Source of the DNA: Devosia subaequoris
GTDB taxonomy: Bacteria; Pseudomonadota; Alphaproteobacteria; Rhizobiales; Devosiaceae
Direction: 5' to 3'
NCBI RefSeq assembly: GCF_014197055.1
Contig: NZ_JACIEW010000008.1
Coordinates: 62,001 to 126,000 of the forward strand
DNA: 64,000 nt
The position numbers were made by a program, and so were the translations under genes. This document shows, piece by piece, positions 9,562 through 18,616 of the stretch. Each line of letters opens with the position of its first letter. Position 1 is the stretch's first letter. The notes beneath the pieces are model-generated. The model saw only the letters and a program-made list of their open reading frames with translations. It made no database searches and was not told the DNA's origin.

Positions 9562-10566
9562 GTGGATGAGCTGATTTTCTTCATTAATCGCGTGCTGATT
9601 TCGGGCACCGTTCTGGGTTCCATCTACGCGCTGGGCGCCATCGGCGTGACGCTGATCTTCGGCATTCTGCGCTTTGCCCACTTTGCCCATGGCGACATGA
9701 TGACCATGGGGGCCTTTATCGCCTTTGTGCTGGCAACGGCGCTGGCGGCGATGGGCGTAGTGCTGCCGCTGCCCCTGGGGTTTATCGTGCTGCCCGTGGC
9801 GATGGTGATCACGGCGGTGATCGCGCTGGGTATCGACAAGGGTTTTTATGCACCTCTGCGTGCCCGCGGCGCCAAGCCGGTGACGCTGCTCATCGCCTCT
9901 ATCGGTGTGACGCTGATGATCCAGGGTCTGGTGCGTCTGATCTTTGGTTCGGGCACGCAGAGCATTTATGTGGGCCAGCCCAAGGAAATCTTCCGTCTCG
10001 ACATGAGCTGGGCCGGTGGATCGCGGCCGATCAGCATTACCGAGCCGCAGCTGCTCATGTTCATCGTCACCGCGCTGCTGGTGGTGGCATTGCACCTGTT
10101 TCTGACGCGCTCGCGGCTGGGCAAGGCCATGCGCGCCATGGCCGACAATGCCGCGCTGGCGCAGGTATCGGGCATCAATACAGCCCTGGTAGTGCGGGTG
10201 ACCTGGGTGATTGCCGGTTCGCTGGCCTGCGTGGCCGGCACGATGCTGGCGCTCGATGTGGCGCTGATGCCGGATCTGGCCTTCAACATCGTCTTGCCCA
10301 TCTTTGCCGCGGCGATCGTGGGCGGGCTGGGCCATGCTTATGGCGCCATTGTGGGCGGCTTCCTCATCGCCTTTGCCGAGACGCTGGCGGTGTTCAACTG
10401 GACAGCCGTGTTGCGGCCGCTCAATGGCGTGCTGCCCGAAGCCATGCAATTGCCGGCCAATCTGGCACTGGTGCCGACCGAATATAAACTCACCGTGGCT
10501 TTCGTGATCCTGGTCATCACCCTGCTCGTGCGGCCCACCGGTATCTTCAAGGGAGCGTCGACATGA
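9562..10566 (+). CDS. livH: Branched-chain amino acid-type ABC transporter permease (LivH-like)
   Basis: A 334-residue inner-membrane permease with about eight hydrophobic segments. It shows the LivH signature near the N-terminus (GSIYALGAIGVTLIFGILRF followed by AHFAHGD) and the EAA-like loop (RSRLGKAMRAMADN) that contacts the ATPases. The start is GTG at 9562, three bases after the livF stop. Its stop overlaps the livM start by 4 bases (ATGA). Confidence 0.93.
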   Translation: MDELIFFINRVLISGTVLGSIYALGAIGVTLIFGILRFAHFAHGDMMTMGAFIAFVLATALAAMGVVLPLPLGFIVLPVAMVITAVIALGIDKGFYAPLRARGAKPVTLLIASIGVTLMIQGLVRLIFGSGTQSIYVGQPKEIFRLDMSWAGGSRPISITEPQLLMFIVTALLVVALHLFLTRSRLGKAMRAMADNAALAQVSGINTALVVRVTWVIAGSLACVAGTMLALDVALMPDLAFNIVLPIFAAAIVGGLGHAYGAIVGGFLIAFAETLAVFNWTAVLRPLNGVLPEAMQLPANLALVPTEYKLTVAFVILVITLLVRPTGIFKGAST

Positions 10567-11888
10567 GCGCTGCGTCCCCCAACACCCGTGCGGGCTGGGA
10601 CAGCCCGCTGCGTCGCGGCCTGATGCTGTTTGCCGCCATGTTCCTGATCGTGGTGGCGGTCGGCGTCATCCAGGGCACGGCCTCCATGCTGCTGATCCTG
10701 GTCCAGGCGACCGGCTTTGCACTGATCGCGCTGGGTCTCAATATTCAGTGGGGCTATGGCGGGCTGTTCAATTTCGCCATCATGGGCTTCCTCATGGTGG
10801 GCGGCGCTTCGACTGTTTTCCTGTCCTACCCGGTCAATATGGATTTCTGGAATAGCGACGGGCCGATGCTGCTGGGGCGCGCCCTGATCGCCTTCCTTGT
10901 CGGGTTGGGTCTGGTGATGGCGGTGCGCCAGAGCCATCGCATCGGCATTACCGGCACGCTCAAGACCGTCCTGGTGGTGCTGGCCTGGTTTGCCGCCTAT
11001 GTGCTTTATCGCAGCCGAATTAACCCGGCCGCCGCCTATATCGAGGACACTGCCGGCTTTGTCGGCGGATTGGGTCTGCATCCGGTGCTGGGGTGGCTGT
11101 TTGGCGGCCTGGTTTCGGCCGTCATTGCCTTTTTCATCGGCAAGATCAGCCTGGGGCTGCGCACCGACTACCTGGCCATCGCCACCATTGGCATTTCCGA
11201 AATCCTGCGCGCGCTGATCAAGAACATGGACTGGTTGACGCGTGGCACCATGACCGTGTCGCCCATGCCCTGGCCGACGCCGTTGCCGCAGGCGCTGCAA
11301 GCCAATGGTATGGCCATTGCGGACAGTTTCGTCGCTGCCCGCGTCATGTTCCTGGTGCTGGCGGTGATTGTCCTGGTTGTTGCGTTCGTCCTGGTGCAGC
11401 GCGCCTATGGTGGTCCCTGGGGCCGCATGATGCGTGCCATCCGTGACAATCACATCTCGGCCGCGTCCATGGGCAAGGACGTCACCGGGCGCCAGCTCGA
11501 GCTGTTCGTCTTCGGCTCGATCCTGATGGGCATTGGCGGGGCGATCCTGGCCACCTTCACGCAGATCTTCGACCCCTCCGGCTATCAGCCGATCAATCAT
11601 ACCTTCATGATCTGGGTCATGGTTATTGTCGGGGGCGCCGGTAACAATTGGGGCGTGGTCCTGGGGGCCTTCCTGATCTACATCGTCTGGGTGGTGTCCG
11701 ACCCGCTGGCGCAGCTCATCTTCCTCAATCTCTCGGCCCTGACCGAGCAGATCGGCTGGGGCGCCATTCCCGAGATCGACAGCCGGGCCCTGCAAATGCG
11801 CGTCTTCGTGCTCGGCGTGGTTATCACCGTCGCCCTGCGCTTTGCCCCCAAGGGGTTGATTCCAGAGGTGGTGCACCGCACCAATTGA
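10563..11888 (+). CDS. livM: Branched-chain amino acid-type ABC transporter permease (LivM-like)
   Basis: A 441-residue inner-membrane permease, last gene of the liv operon, starting in a 4-base ATGA overlap with livH. It has the LivM pattern: IALGLNIQWGYGGLFNFAIMG near the N-terminus and a late cytoplasmic loop (GRMMRAIRDNHISAASMGKD) that couples to the ATPases. It is somewhat longer than typical LivM because of an extra hydrophobic segment around residues 120-180. It is convergent with the methyltransferase gene on the minus strand. Confidence 0.93.
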   Translation: MSAASPNTRAGWDSPLRRGLMLFAAMFLIVVAVGVIQGTASMLLILVQATGFALIALGLNIQWGYGGLFNFAIMGFLMVGGASTVFLSYPVNMDFWNSDGPMLLGRALIAFLVGLGLVMAVRQSHRIGITGTLKTVLVVLAWFAAYVLYRSRINPAAAYIEDTAGFVGGLGLHPVLGWLFGGLVSAVIAFFIGKISLGLRTDYLAIATIGISEILRALIKNMDWLTRGTMTVSPMPWPTPLPQALQANGMAIADSFVAARVMFLVLAVIVLVVAFVLVQRAYGGPWGRMMRAIRDNHISAASMGKDVTGRQLELFVFGSILMGIGGAILATFTQIFDPSGYQPINHTFMIWVMVIVGGAGNNWGVVLGAFLIYIVWVVSDPLAQLIFLNLSALTEQIGWGAIPEIDSRALQMRVFVLGVVITVALRFAPKGLIPEVVHRTN

Positions 11889-11892
11889 GCAT

Positions 11893-12485
11893 TCAGGCCG
11901 GTGGGCGCCGCCCGGTGACCCAGAGCCATTGTGTGGGCAGCGCGTCAAAACCGCTGCCCATGACCGCCTCGAGGTGCGGATCAATCCAGCCCGCGACACG
12001 ATAGGCTCTCTCTAGTCCGTCTATCGTGGGATAGTTGTAATACCGGCCCAAATGGTCTCGCCCCTCGCCATGGCTAGCTTTGTAGCTGGCGACGAAAAGG
12101 CCCCCGGGCCGCAGGGCGCGGTGGATGCGGCCAAGAATGTCTGGCAAGTCCTGTGCCGGGACGTGCAGCAGGCTGGCACTGGCCCAGACGCCGTCATAGG
12201 CGGCCTCCGCATCAATGTCTTCGAAGCGCAATAGGCGCGCCCTGTGATCTATGCGCTTACGGGCCTCGGCGACCATTTCGGGCGTGCCATCGGTGGCGTC
12301 GGTGTCAAAGCCAAGCTGCAGCATACGGGCTGCGTCCATGCCATTGCCGCAACCGAGCTCCAATATGCGGGCGCCTGCCGGCAGGGCGTGGAGAAAACGG
12401 CTCAGTCGATGACCGGTGGGCGCGTCCGGTGGCTGGCATAACGCTCGGCATGGCGCGCGTAAAAGCTCAGGGATTGCTCGTCCAT
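11893..12485 (-). CDS. Class I SAM-dependent methyltransferase with apparent N-terminal frameshift
   Basis: The body of the gene encodes a Rossmann-fold methyltransferase with SAM motif ILELGCGNGMDA, followed by the DGTPEMVAEARKR helix and the post-I block LRPGGLFVASYK. A plausible start is ATG at 12485 with GGGAG six bases upstream, giving MDEQSLSFYARHAERYAS, the usual opening of this family; but that frame hits a stop near 12403. The body is in the +1 frame, and the two join if one base is missing around 12425-12435. The alternative, a continuous frame from 12570, would run across the livJ terminator and has an atypical N-terminus. It is either a disrupted gene or a sequencing error. Substrate unknown. 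Confidence 0.7.
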
Positions 12486-12506
12486 TGGCCGCTCCCGGAA
12501 CAGAGA

Positions 12507-12541
12507 TAAGAAAAGCGGCCCAGGATCGCTCCCGAGCCGCT
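12507..12541 (-). terminator. Rho-independent terminator downstream of livJ-like gene
   Basis: Read on the minus strand, a 12-base stem (AGCGGCTCGGGA / TCCTGGGCCGCT, with two G-T pairs) and GCGA loop is followed by TTTTCTT. It lies 77 bases after the binding-protein stop and just before the methyltransferase start, separating the two. Confidence 0.88.
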
Positions 12542-12617
12542 GGATTTGTCAGGTACTGCCCGGCGCGCATAGCGCTCCGGGCTCTACCGCCGACGCTATG
12601 CGTCGGATGGCGTCATG

Positions 12618-13820
12618 CTACTCGATCAGGCCTTTGTTGACCACTTCGCCGCCCTCAACCATGAAGTAGTTGATGGCACCGGCAACGTCGCCGACATCGT
12701 CGAACTCGATGCTGCCGGAGGCGCCTTCGTAGTTGATGTCGGTGCCCGCAGCGATCAGCTCCTTGGCCTTCTCCCATTCGCCCGGCAGGATGGTCTCGCC
12801 CGGTGCGTTGGCGACTTCACGCAGTGCGGCGGAAACGCCCTCACGCTCGGCTGAACCGTTCTTCTCGATGGCGAGGGCCAGCAGGAACACGGCGTCATAG
12901 GAGTTGGTCACGTAGGTGCCATTGGCGTCCTGGCCGGCGGCCTCGGTGATGGTGGCCAATGCATCGAAGGCCGGACCTTCGGCCGGAGCGGCCTGGGTCA
13001 GGATCATGCCTTCCAGGCTGGCCGCATCGCGGCTGGCCAGCAGGGCTTCACCGGCCATGCCGTCGCCACCAACGAACAGGTCGAACGAACCGGCTTCAAC
13101 GGCCTGGTTGAGAATGGCGCCGCCGCCGGCATTTTCGTAGCCATAGATGACCAGCGTGGTGGCGCCGGAGGCTTCGATCTGGCCGATTTCGGGGCGATAG
13201 TCAGCCTTGCCGTCTTCATGGGCGACATTGGCGAGCACGGTGCCGCCGCCGGCCACGAAGGCGTCCTCAAAGGCGCCGGCGAGACCAGAACCGTAGTCAT
13301 TGTTGACATAGGTCAGGCCGACTTCGTTGATGCCCTGGGCCAGCAGCAGCTCGGCTGCCTTGACGCCCTGGATGGAGTCCGGAACCACGTCGCGGAAGAT
13401 CAGGTCATTGTCGTCGAGCTCGGCAACGGCCGGTGCGGTCGAGGATGGCGAGATCATCACGACATTGCCAGGAATGGCCGAGCCATTGGCACCGGCGATG
13501 GTGACGCCCGAGCAATAGCCGCCGAAGATGGCGACCACGTTTTCCGCATTGACCAAACGGTCAGCGGCCGGACCGGCGGTGCCGCCGTCGCAGGCGCCAT
13601 CGGCCAGGACCGAGGTCAGGGTCTGGCCATCCAGAATGCCGCCCTGGTCATTGACATTGGTGATGGCAAGATTGCCTGCGTCCACCATGCCCGGTGCGAA
13701 ACCGGCGATTGGGCCGGTCACGTCGGCGAGGAAGCCGAGCTTGACTTCCTGGGCCAGCGCCGGAGCGGCAATGATCAGGGTAGAGGCGGCGACCGCCAGG
13801 GTCAGGGTTTTCTTGAACAT
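12618..13820 (-). CDS. livJ: Branched-chain amino acid-type ABC transporter substrate-binding protein (LivJ-like)
   Basis: A 400-residue periplasmic binding protein with a clear signal peptide (MFKKTLTLAVAAST then a run ending APALAQ). It has the type I binding-protein pattern of the HAAT family: EVKLGFLADVTGPIAGF, the GGYCSGVT hinge region and VVMISPSSTAPAV with the ligand-contacting Ser/Thr. A good ribosome site (AGAGGGA) precedes the ATG. It is on the strand opposite the livGFHM operon and 0.7 kb away, but there is no other liv component near, so it is the probable partner. Its own promoter and terminator allow the higher expression usual for binding proteins. Confidence 0.93.
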   Translation of the reverse strand: MFKKTLTLAVAASTLIIAAPALAQEVKLGFLADVTGPIAGFAPGMVDAGNLAITNVNDQGGILDGQTLTSVLADGACDGGTAGPAADRLVNAENVVAIFGGYCSGVTIAGANGSAIPGNVVMISPSSTAPAVAELDDNDLIFRDVVPDSIQGVKAAELLLAQGINEVGLTYVNNDYGSGLAGAFEDAFVAGGGTVLANVAHEDGKADYRPEIGQIEASGATTLVIYGYENAGGGAILNQAVEAGSFDLFVGGDGMAGEALLASRDAASLEGMILTQAAPAEGPAFDALATITEAAGQDANGTYVTNSYDAVFLLALAIEKNGSAEREGVSAALREVANAPGETILPGEWEKAKELIAAGTDINYEGASGSIEFDDVGDVAGAINYFMVEGGEVVNKGLIE

Positions 13821-14053
13821 TCACGTCCCTCTTTTTCGGTTGCGTGCCGGGTGGTCTTGGTGACCCCCTTCTTGCGGCGCGACAACAGGATGGGGGGCGT
13901 CTCATACGCCCCGCCGGAGGGGACTGTTGCACACTCTTGGTCGCCATGTCACCGGGGTTTGCGCGCCAACTCCAATAGGCGTTGCGGTTGCTTAACGGGC
14001 CCGGCGCGGGCAAGACTTGGGTTCAATCTGCCAACGGTCGCCAGGAAGCCACT

Positions 14054-15100
14054 ATGCCCAATCTTTGCCGTGTCATTGCCATGCTGGGCCTGGTCCTGTT
14101 GGTGCAGCCGGCCCGGGCGCAGTTCGAGGTGCTCGATAGCGCTCAGGATGCGGCCGGTTCGAGCATAGGCGGGCAAAGTGAGGGCGGAGAGGGGACCGCG
14201 CCGGCCCCGGTCTGCGGCAACCGGCCCTTGTCTATCGCCCGGATGAGCTGGCCGTCTGCGGCGCTGCTGGCCGAAATCCATGCGCGTATCCTGAGCGCGG
14301 AATTCGATTGCGAGGTGCGGGTGGTGCCGGGCGATCAGGCCGCCACCGCTTCCTCCATGGGCTCGATCGGCCAGCCGCAGGTGGCGCCCGAACTCTGGAT
14401 CAACCGCATTGCCGATCTGTGGAACGGTGCCATGGAGGGCCAGATGGTGCGCAGCGCGGCGCCAAGCTATGCCACCAACCAGTTCGAGGGCTGGTACATG
14501 CCCGCGACCCTGGCGGACAGTTTCAGCGCTGCCCCGACAGCATCCGGTCTGGCCGAGGTCCTGCCGCAACTGGAGCAGGACAAACCCGTGCGCTTCATTT
14601 CGTGTCCGCTCGACTGGGCCTGTTCGGTCATCAACCGCAATCTGGTGTCCGCACATGGGCTTTCGGGGCTGGTCGAAATCGTCGAGCCGGCCAACCGGCT
14701 GGAGATGGATCAGCTGATCGCCGAAGCGCTCAATCGGCGCGAGCCGTTCCTGTTCTACTACTGGCAGCCCAATGCCATTCTCGCCCAGCTCGACTTCACG
14801 GCCATCGACATGGGTGCCTATGACGAGGCGGCCGCCCAGTGCCTGGCCGAGCGCGATTGCGCCGATCCCCGGCCCTCGGCATTTCCCAGCGACACGGTGG
14901 TGATCGCGCTGGTCGAACGGGTGTTTACCCAGACGCCCGAGATTGCGCGCTATTTCCAACGCGCCAGCCTGCCGCTCGACGAGATGAATGATCTGCTCGC
15001 CCAGCTCAATGCGGGCGGGGCCACGATCGAAGCGATTGCCGAGCGTTTCGTGAGCGAACGGGCCGCGCTTTGGCGCGACTGGGTCGGGGCGCCTCTTTGA
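14054..15100 (+). CDS. Glycine betaine/choline-type ABC substrate-binding protein, paralogue 1
   Basis: A 348-residue secreted protein: signal peptide ending QPARAQ, then a low-complexity Gly/Ser/Glu linker (about residues 32-52), then an OpuAC-type type II binding domain. It shares landmarks with the neighbouring gene at 15332 (I-A-R-M-S-W-P-S-A, V-A-P-E-L-W, FYYWQPNAIL), so the two are paralogues. ATG 14054 has AGGAAG upstream; an earlier in-frame start at 13982 would put the signal peptide inside the protein. It is separated from paralogue 2 by 231 bases and is not in the transporter operon proper, so it may offer a second specificity to the same permease. Betaine binding is inferred from family and context. 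Confidence 0.85.
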   Translation: MPNLCRVIAMLGLVLLVQPARAQFEVLDSAQDAAGSSIGGQSEGGEGTAPAPVCGNRPLSIARMSWPSAALLAEIHARILSAEFDCEVRVVPGDQAATASSMGSIGQPQVAPELWINRIADLWNGAMEGQMVRSAAPSYATNQFEGWYMPATLADSFSAAPTASGLAEVLPQLEQDKPVRFISCPLDWACSVINRNLVSAHGLSGLVEIVEPANRLEMDQLIAEALNRREPFLFYYWQPNAILAQLDFTAIDMGAYDEAAAQCLAERDCADPRPSAFPSDTVVIALVERVFTQTPEIARYFQRASLPLDEMNDLLAQLNAGGATIEAIAERFVSERAALWRDWVGAPL

Positions 15101-15331
15101 GATGGCTGCCGGCATGATTTTTTTTGACTTGATTCAGTCGAATTTTTACCCGTTGGCATCTTGAGCAATCAAGATGTGGCGCTATTTCAGTCATCGCGCC
15201 AAGTGCCTCAGTCTAGTTGACAAGACAATCGTGCGCAATAAGTCTGTCGGTGCTCAAATAGTGGCCGATTTGACACATAATTCTGCCACCGTTAAAGTTT
15301 GGTACATTCCACAACCGCAGGAGCATACCTG

Positions 15332-16360
15332 ATGATTTTGAAATCCGGTGGCGTAGCCGCCGCGATCGCTGTTGCCTTTTTGTCTGCTGGCAGCCTTCCT
15401 GCCATCGCTCAGGAAGCCGACGCTGCCCAGTGCGGCACCGATCGCACTATTGATATTGCCGAGATGTCCTGGCCCTCCGCCGCAGCCCTGGCGCATATTC
15501 ATGCGACGATCCTGGAACAGGGATATGGCTGTGATGTGGAGATCGTGGCTGGTGATACCGTGCCGACCTCTTCGTCCATGATGACCCGCGGCACCCCTGC
15601 CGTGGCGCCCGAGCTCTGGACCAGCGCGATCGAAGAGCCCTGGGCCGAAGCCATTGCCGAAGGCACCGTGGTTGAACTGTCCGACGCCATTACCGATGGT
15701 ACGGTCGAAGGCTGGTTCATTCCGCAGTACACCCAGGATGCCAATCCCGAGCTGACCACGGCGGAAGCCGTGATCGCGCGTCCAGACCTGTTCCCGGATC
15801 CGGAAGACAACAGCCAGGGACGTCTCTATTCCTGCCCGCCAGGCTGGGCTTGTGAGCTCTCCACTTCGGCGCTGTTCGAGGCCTTCGATATGGAAGAGAC
15901 CTGGAACCTGTTCTCGCCGGGTTCGGGCGGTGCGCTCGATGCCTCCATTGCCCGTGCTTTCACCCGCGAAGAGCCGATCCTGTTCTACTACTGGGGTCCG
16001 ACTGCGATCCTGGGCAAGTATCCGGCCGTGCAGCTTGATATCGGCGAAGCGGACATGGACGTCTACAAGTGCAACACCGATCCGGACTGCGACGAGCCGG
16101 CCGGCGTGACCGCTTATCCGTCCAGCCCCGCCGTTATCGGTGCAGCCGCCTGGATCCAGGAAGAAGCGCCGGCCGTTGCCGAGTACTTCACCAAGGTCGG
16201 CCTGACCAACGCGCAGATTTCCGAGCTTCTGGTCTATGGTGACGAAAACCAGGCCGATGCTGAAGAGACTGCCGAGAACTTCCTTGAGACCAAGCAGGAC
16301 GTCTGGACCGAATGGGTCCCGGCCGAGGTCGCCGAGAAGGTGCTTGCCGCGATTGGCTAA
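15332..16360 (+). CDS. proX: Glycine betaine/proline-betaine ABC transporter substrate-binding protein
   Basis: A 342-residue periplasmic binding protein with signal peptide ending PAIAQ. The OpuAC domain carries many tryptophans that in this family form the aromatic cage for quaternary amines (MSWPSA, PELWTS, GWFIPQY, PGWACE, FYYWGP). ATG 15332 has an AGGAG site 8 bases upstream. It heads the transporter operon with proW (16495) and proV (17366), separated from proW by a hairpin that likely lowers read-through. The system probably imports glycine betaine or a similar osmolyte or carbon source. Confidence 0.92.
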   Translation: MILKSGGVAAAIAVAFLSAGSLPAIAQEADAAQCGTDRTIDIAEMSWPSAAALAHIHATILEQGYGCDVEIVAGDTVPTSSSMMTRGTPAVAPELWTSAIEEPWAEAIAEGTVVELSDAITDGTVEGWFIPQYTQDANPELTTAEAVIARPDLFPDPEDNSQGRLYSCPPGWACELSTSALFEAFDMEETWNLFSPGSGGALDASIARAFTREEPILFYYWGPTAILGKYPAVQLDIGEADMDVYKCNTDPDCDEPAGVTAYPSSPAVIGAAAWIQEEAPAVAEYFTKVGLTNAQISELLVYGDENQADAEETAENFLETKQDVWTEWVPAEVAEKVLAAIG

Positions 16361-16384
16361 GACCAGTCCCTGACTTAGCGATTT

Positions 16385-16412
16385 AGCGGCCGGGTGCAGA
16401 CCCGGCCGCTTT
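16385..16412 (+). terminator. Intercistronic hairpin between binding protein and permease genes
   Basis: A perfect 11-bp stem (AGCGGCCGGGT / ACCCGGCCGCT) with GCAG loop and only a TTT tail lies 24 bases after the proX stop and 83 bases before proW. The short T-run suggests partial termination or 3'-end protection, which would raise binding-protein mRNA over permease mRNA. Confidence 0.8.
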
Positions 16413-16494
16413 GTGCGTTCGATCCCCAAACCAACCCCTTGCTGGCTTCGGGATCGCACGTCGAAACCGCTTTTCTTTGCAAGAAAGAGCAAAA

Positions 16495-17364
16495 ATGTTT
16501 CCAGAAATAATCGATACCCGCCCCTGGCGCCGGGCCATTGACGACAGTCTCAACTGGGTGGTGCGCAATTGGAGTGATGAGTTCGAGGCAGTGGCCTATC
16601 CGCTGCTGATGCTGCTTAACTTCATTGAAGACGTGCTGATCGCCACGCCCTGGTGGCTGATCATGGCCCTCTTGGTCGGCATTGCCTGGCTGGCCACGCG
16701 GCGCTGGCAATTGCCCGTGATCGTTCTGGTGTCCCTGCTGTTCCTGGGCATCATGGAATTGTGGGAAGACGCCATGACCACCATGGCGCTGATGATCGCG
16801 GCCACGATCACCGCCATTCTCTTCTCTATTCCGCTCGGTGTCTGGATGAGCCGCTCGGCGCGCGTGCGCCAGGTCGTCACGCCGCTGCTCGATCTGATGC
16901 AGACCATGCCCAGCTTCGTTTATCTCATCCCCACCGTGATGATTTTCGGCCCAGGCAAGATTCCGGCGCTGATCGCCACCATCGTTTATGCGGCGCCGCC
17001 GCTGGTGCGCCTCACCGATCTGGGCCTGCGTTCGGTCGATCCGGCGGTGATGGAAGCCAGCCGGGCCTTTGGTACTACCCCGAGCCAGCGCTTGTTCGGC
17101 GTGCAGATTCCGCTCTCGCTGCCCACCATCCTGGCCGGGGTCAACCAGACCACGATGATGGCGCTGGCCATGGTGGTGATTGCCTCGATGATTGGTGCCG
17201 GCGGCCTGGGCTACCAGGTGCTGCAGGGCATTGGCCGGCTTGAGGTCAGCCGTGGCCTGTTCGCCGGTCTCGGCATTGTGGTCCTGGCCATTATCTTTGA
17301 CCGCATCACCCAGTCCTTCGGCAAGCAGCTCCAGGCCAAGATCGGCCTGGCGGAGACCCGCTAA
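16495..17364 (+). CDS. proW: Glycine betaine/proline-betaine ABC transporter permease
   Basis: A 289-residue inner-membrane protein with five to seven hydrophobic segments and the BPD_transp_1 core: the cytoplasmic EAA loop (VMEASRAFGTTPSQRLFGVQIPL) that contacts the ATPase, plus MQTMPSFVYLIP upstream, both typical of ProW/OpuAB. The ATG at 16495 follows a GAAAGAG site. The stop precedes the ATPase start by one base, so the two are translationally coupled. Confidence 0.93.
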   Translation: MFPEIIDTRPWRRAIDDSLNWVVRNWSDEFEAVAYPLLMLLNFIEDVLIATPWWLIMALLVGIAWLATRRWQLPVIVLVSLLFLGIMELWEDAMTTMALMIAATITAILFSIPLGVWMSRSARVRQVVTPLLDLMQTMPSFVYLIPTVMIFGPGKIPALIATIVYAAPPLVRLTDLGLRSVDPAVMEASRAFGTTPSQRLFGVQIPLSLPTILAGVNQTTMMALAMVVIASMIGAGGLGYQVLQGIGRLEVSRGLFAGLGIVVLAIIFDRITQSFGKQLQAKIGLAETR

Positions 17365-17365
17365 C

Positions 17366-18418
17366 ATGAATGAAATCAAGCAAGACACGGATCTCGCCAT
17401 TCGCATGCGCGGGGTCACCAAGATCTTCGGTGATGATCCGCAAAACGCGCTGGAACTGCTCCGTACGGGTAAGTCCAAGACCGAAGTGCAGGCCGAAACC
17501 AATCACGTGGTCGGGCTCGACAATGTCTCACTGGACATTGCCCGCGGCCAGATTTTTGTGGTCATGGGGCTGTCCGGCTCGGGCAAGTCGACCCTGATCC
17601 GCCACGTCAACCGGCTGATCGAGCCGACAGCGGGTGAGATCATCGTTGATGGCACCGATGTGCTCAAGATGAGCCTGGAAGAGCTCCGGACCTATCGGCG
17701 CAACACCGTGGCCATGGTGTTCCAGAAGTTCGGCCTGTTGCCGCACCGCTCGGTGATCGACAATGTCGCCTATGGCCTGGAAGTGCGCGGTGTGCCCAAG
17801 GCCGAGCGCCTTGAGCGGGCCGCCAAGTGGATCGATACGGTGGGGCTGTCGGGCTATGAACAGAGCCGGCCGCGCCAGCTGTCGGGCGGTCAGCAGCAGC
17901 GTGTGGGCCTGGCCCGCGCGCTGGCCCTCGACACCGATATCATCCTGATGGACGAGGCCTTTTCCGCACTCGATCCGCTGATCCGTTCGGGCATGCAGGA
18001 TCAGTTGGTGGAACTGCAGAAGTCGTTGGGCAAGACCATCCTGTTTATCACCCACGACTTCGACGAGGCCCTCAAGATCGCCGACCGCATTGCCGTGCTC
18101 AAGGATGGCGCGGTGCAGCAGGAGGGCAAGCCCGAGGACATCGTACTCAAGCCTGCCAATGAGCACATCGAGGAATTCGTGCGCGAGGTGAACAAGGCCC
18201 GCGCGATTCATGTCCGCACCATCATGGAGCGCGGCGAGTTCGAGGCCTGTGAATACACCGTGCCCGAAACGGCGCGTTGCGAAGAGGTTCTGCCCTATTT
18301 CGCCGAGCACCAATGGGTGGGTGTCACCAACGACGAGGGCACCCAGATTGGTCGCGTCACGGCCAAGCGCGTCATTGGCGCCCTTGCCCGCTATACGCCG
18401 GGTGTCAACGAGGGCTGA
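17366..18418 (+). CDS. proV: Glycine betaine/proline-betaine ABC transporter ATP-binding protein
   Basis: A 350-residue ATPase. It has the ProV-specific N-terminal extension (TKIFGDDPQNALELL), Walker A GLSGSGKST at 68-76, signature LSGGQQQRVGLARAL, Walker B IILMDEAFSALDP and switch His in FITHDFDEAL. The family normally ends with two CBS domains that sense ionic strength or nucleotides; here the C-terminal tail after about residue 290 is long enough for one CBS-like unit only (VTNDEGTQIGRVTAKRVIGAL). Regulation of transport may thus differ from E. coli ProV. Confidence 0.93.
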   Translation: MNEIKQDTDLAIRMRGVTKIFGDDPQNALELLRTGKSKTEVQAETNHVVGLDNVSLDIARGQIFVVMGLSGSGKSTLIRHVNRLIEPTAGEIIVDGTDVLKMSLEELRTYRRNTVAMVFQKFGLLPHRSVIDNVAYGLEVRGVPKAERLERAAKWIDTVGLSGYEQSRPRQLSGGQQQRVGLARALALDTDIILMDEAFSALDPLIRSGMQDQLVELQKSLGKTILFITHDFDEALKIADRIAVLKDGAVQQEGKPEDIVLKPANEHIEEFVREVNKARAIHVRTIMERGEFEACEYTVPETARCEEVLPYFAEHQWVGVTNDEGTQIGRVTAKRVIGALARYTPGVNEG

Positions 18419-18446
18419 GGCGTCAGCGTTTCGTTAAGTGTGTTTC

Positions 18447-18505
18447 AAGGGGCGGCGCGCCTTGTCATCGATCTGTCGCAGACGATGGCTAGCGTGCCGC
18501 CCCTT
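18447..18505 (+). repeat. Inverted repeat downstream of proV
   Basis: A 10-base perfect inverted repeat (AAGGGGCGGC / GCCGCCCCTT) flanks a 39-base spacer, 28 bases after the proV stop, followed by TCTGCCTTCT. It could act as a transcription terminator or mRNA-stabilising structure, but the long loop makes this tentative. Confidence 0.4.
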
Positions 18506-18616
18506 CTGCCTTCTAAACATGAATTATTGTCATAATTTCAGCTATTTAGCATTCGTTCAGACTTGCTGGGCAATTGTCGCCGCGGCCGCTACTTTCTGTC
18601 GACCAGGTCTTGCCGC

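Noticed and set aside
9061..10449. A 462-codon minus-strand frame across livF/livH
   Set aside because: Antisense of real transporter genes; composition is typical of shadow frames and no family pattern is visible.
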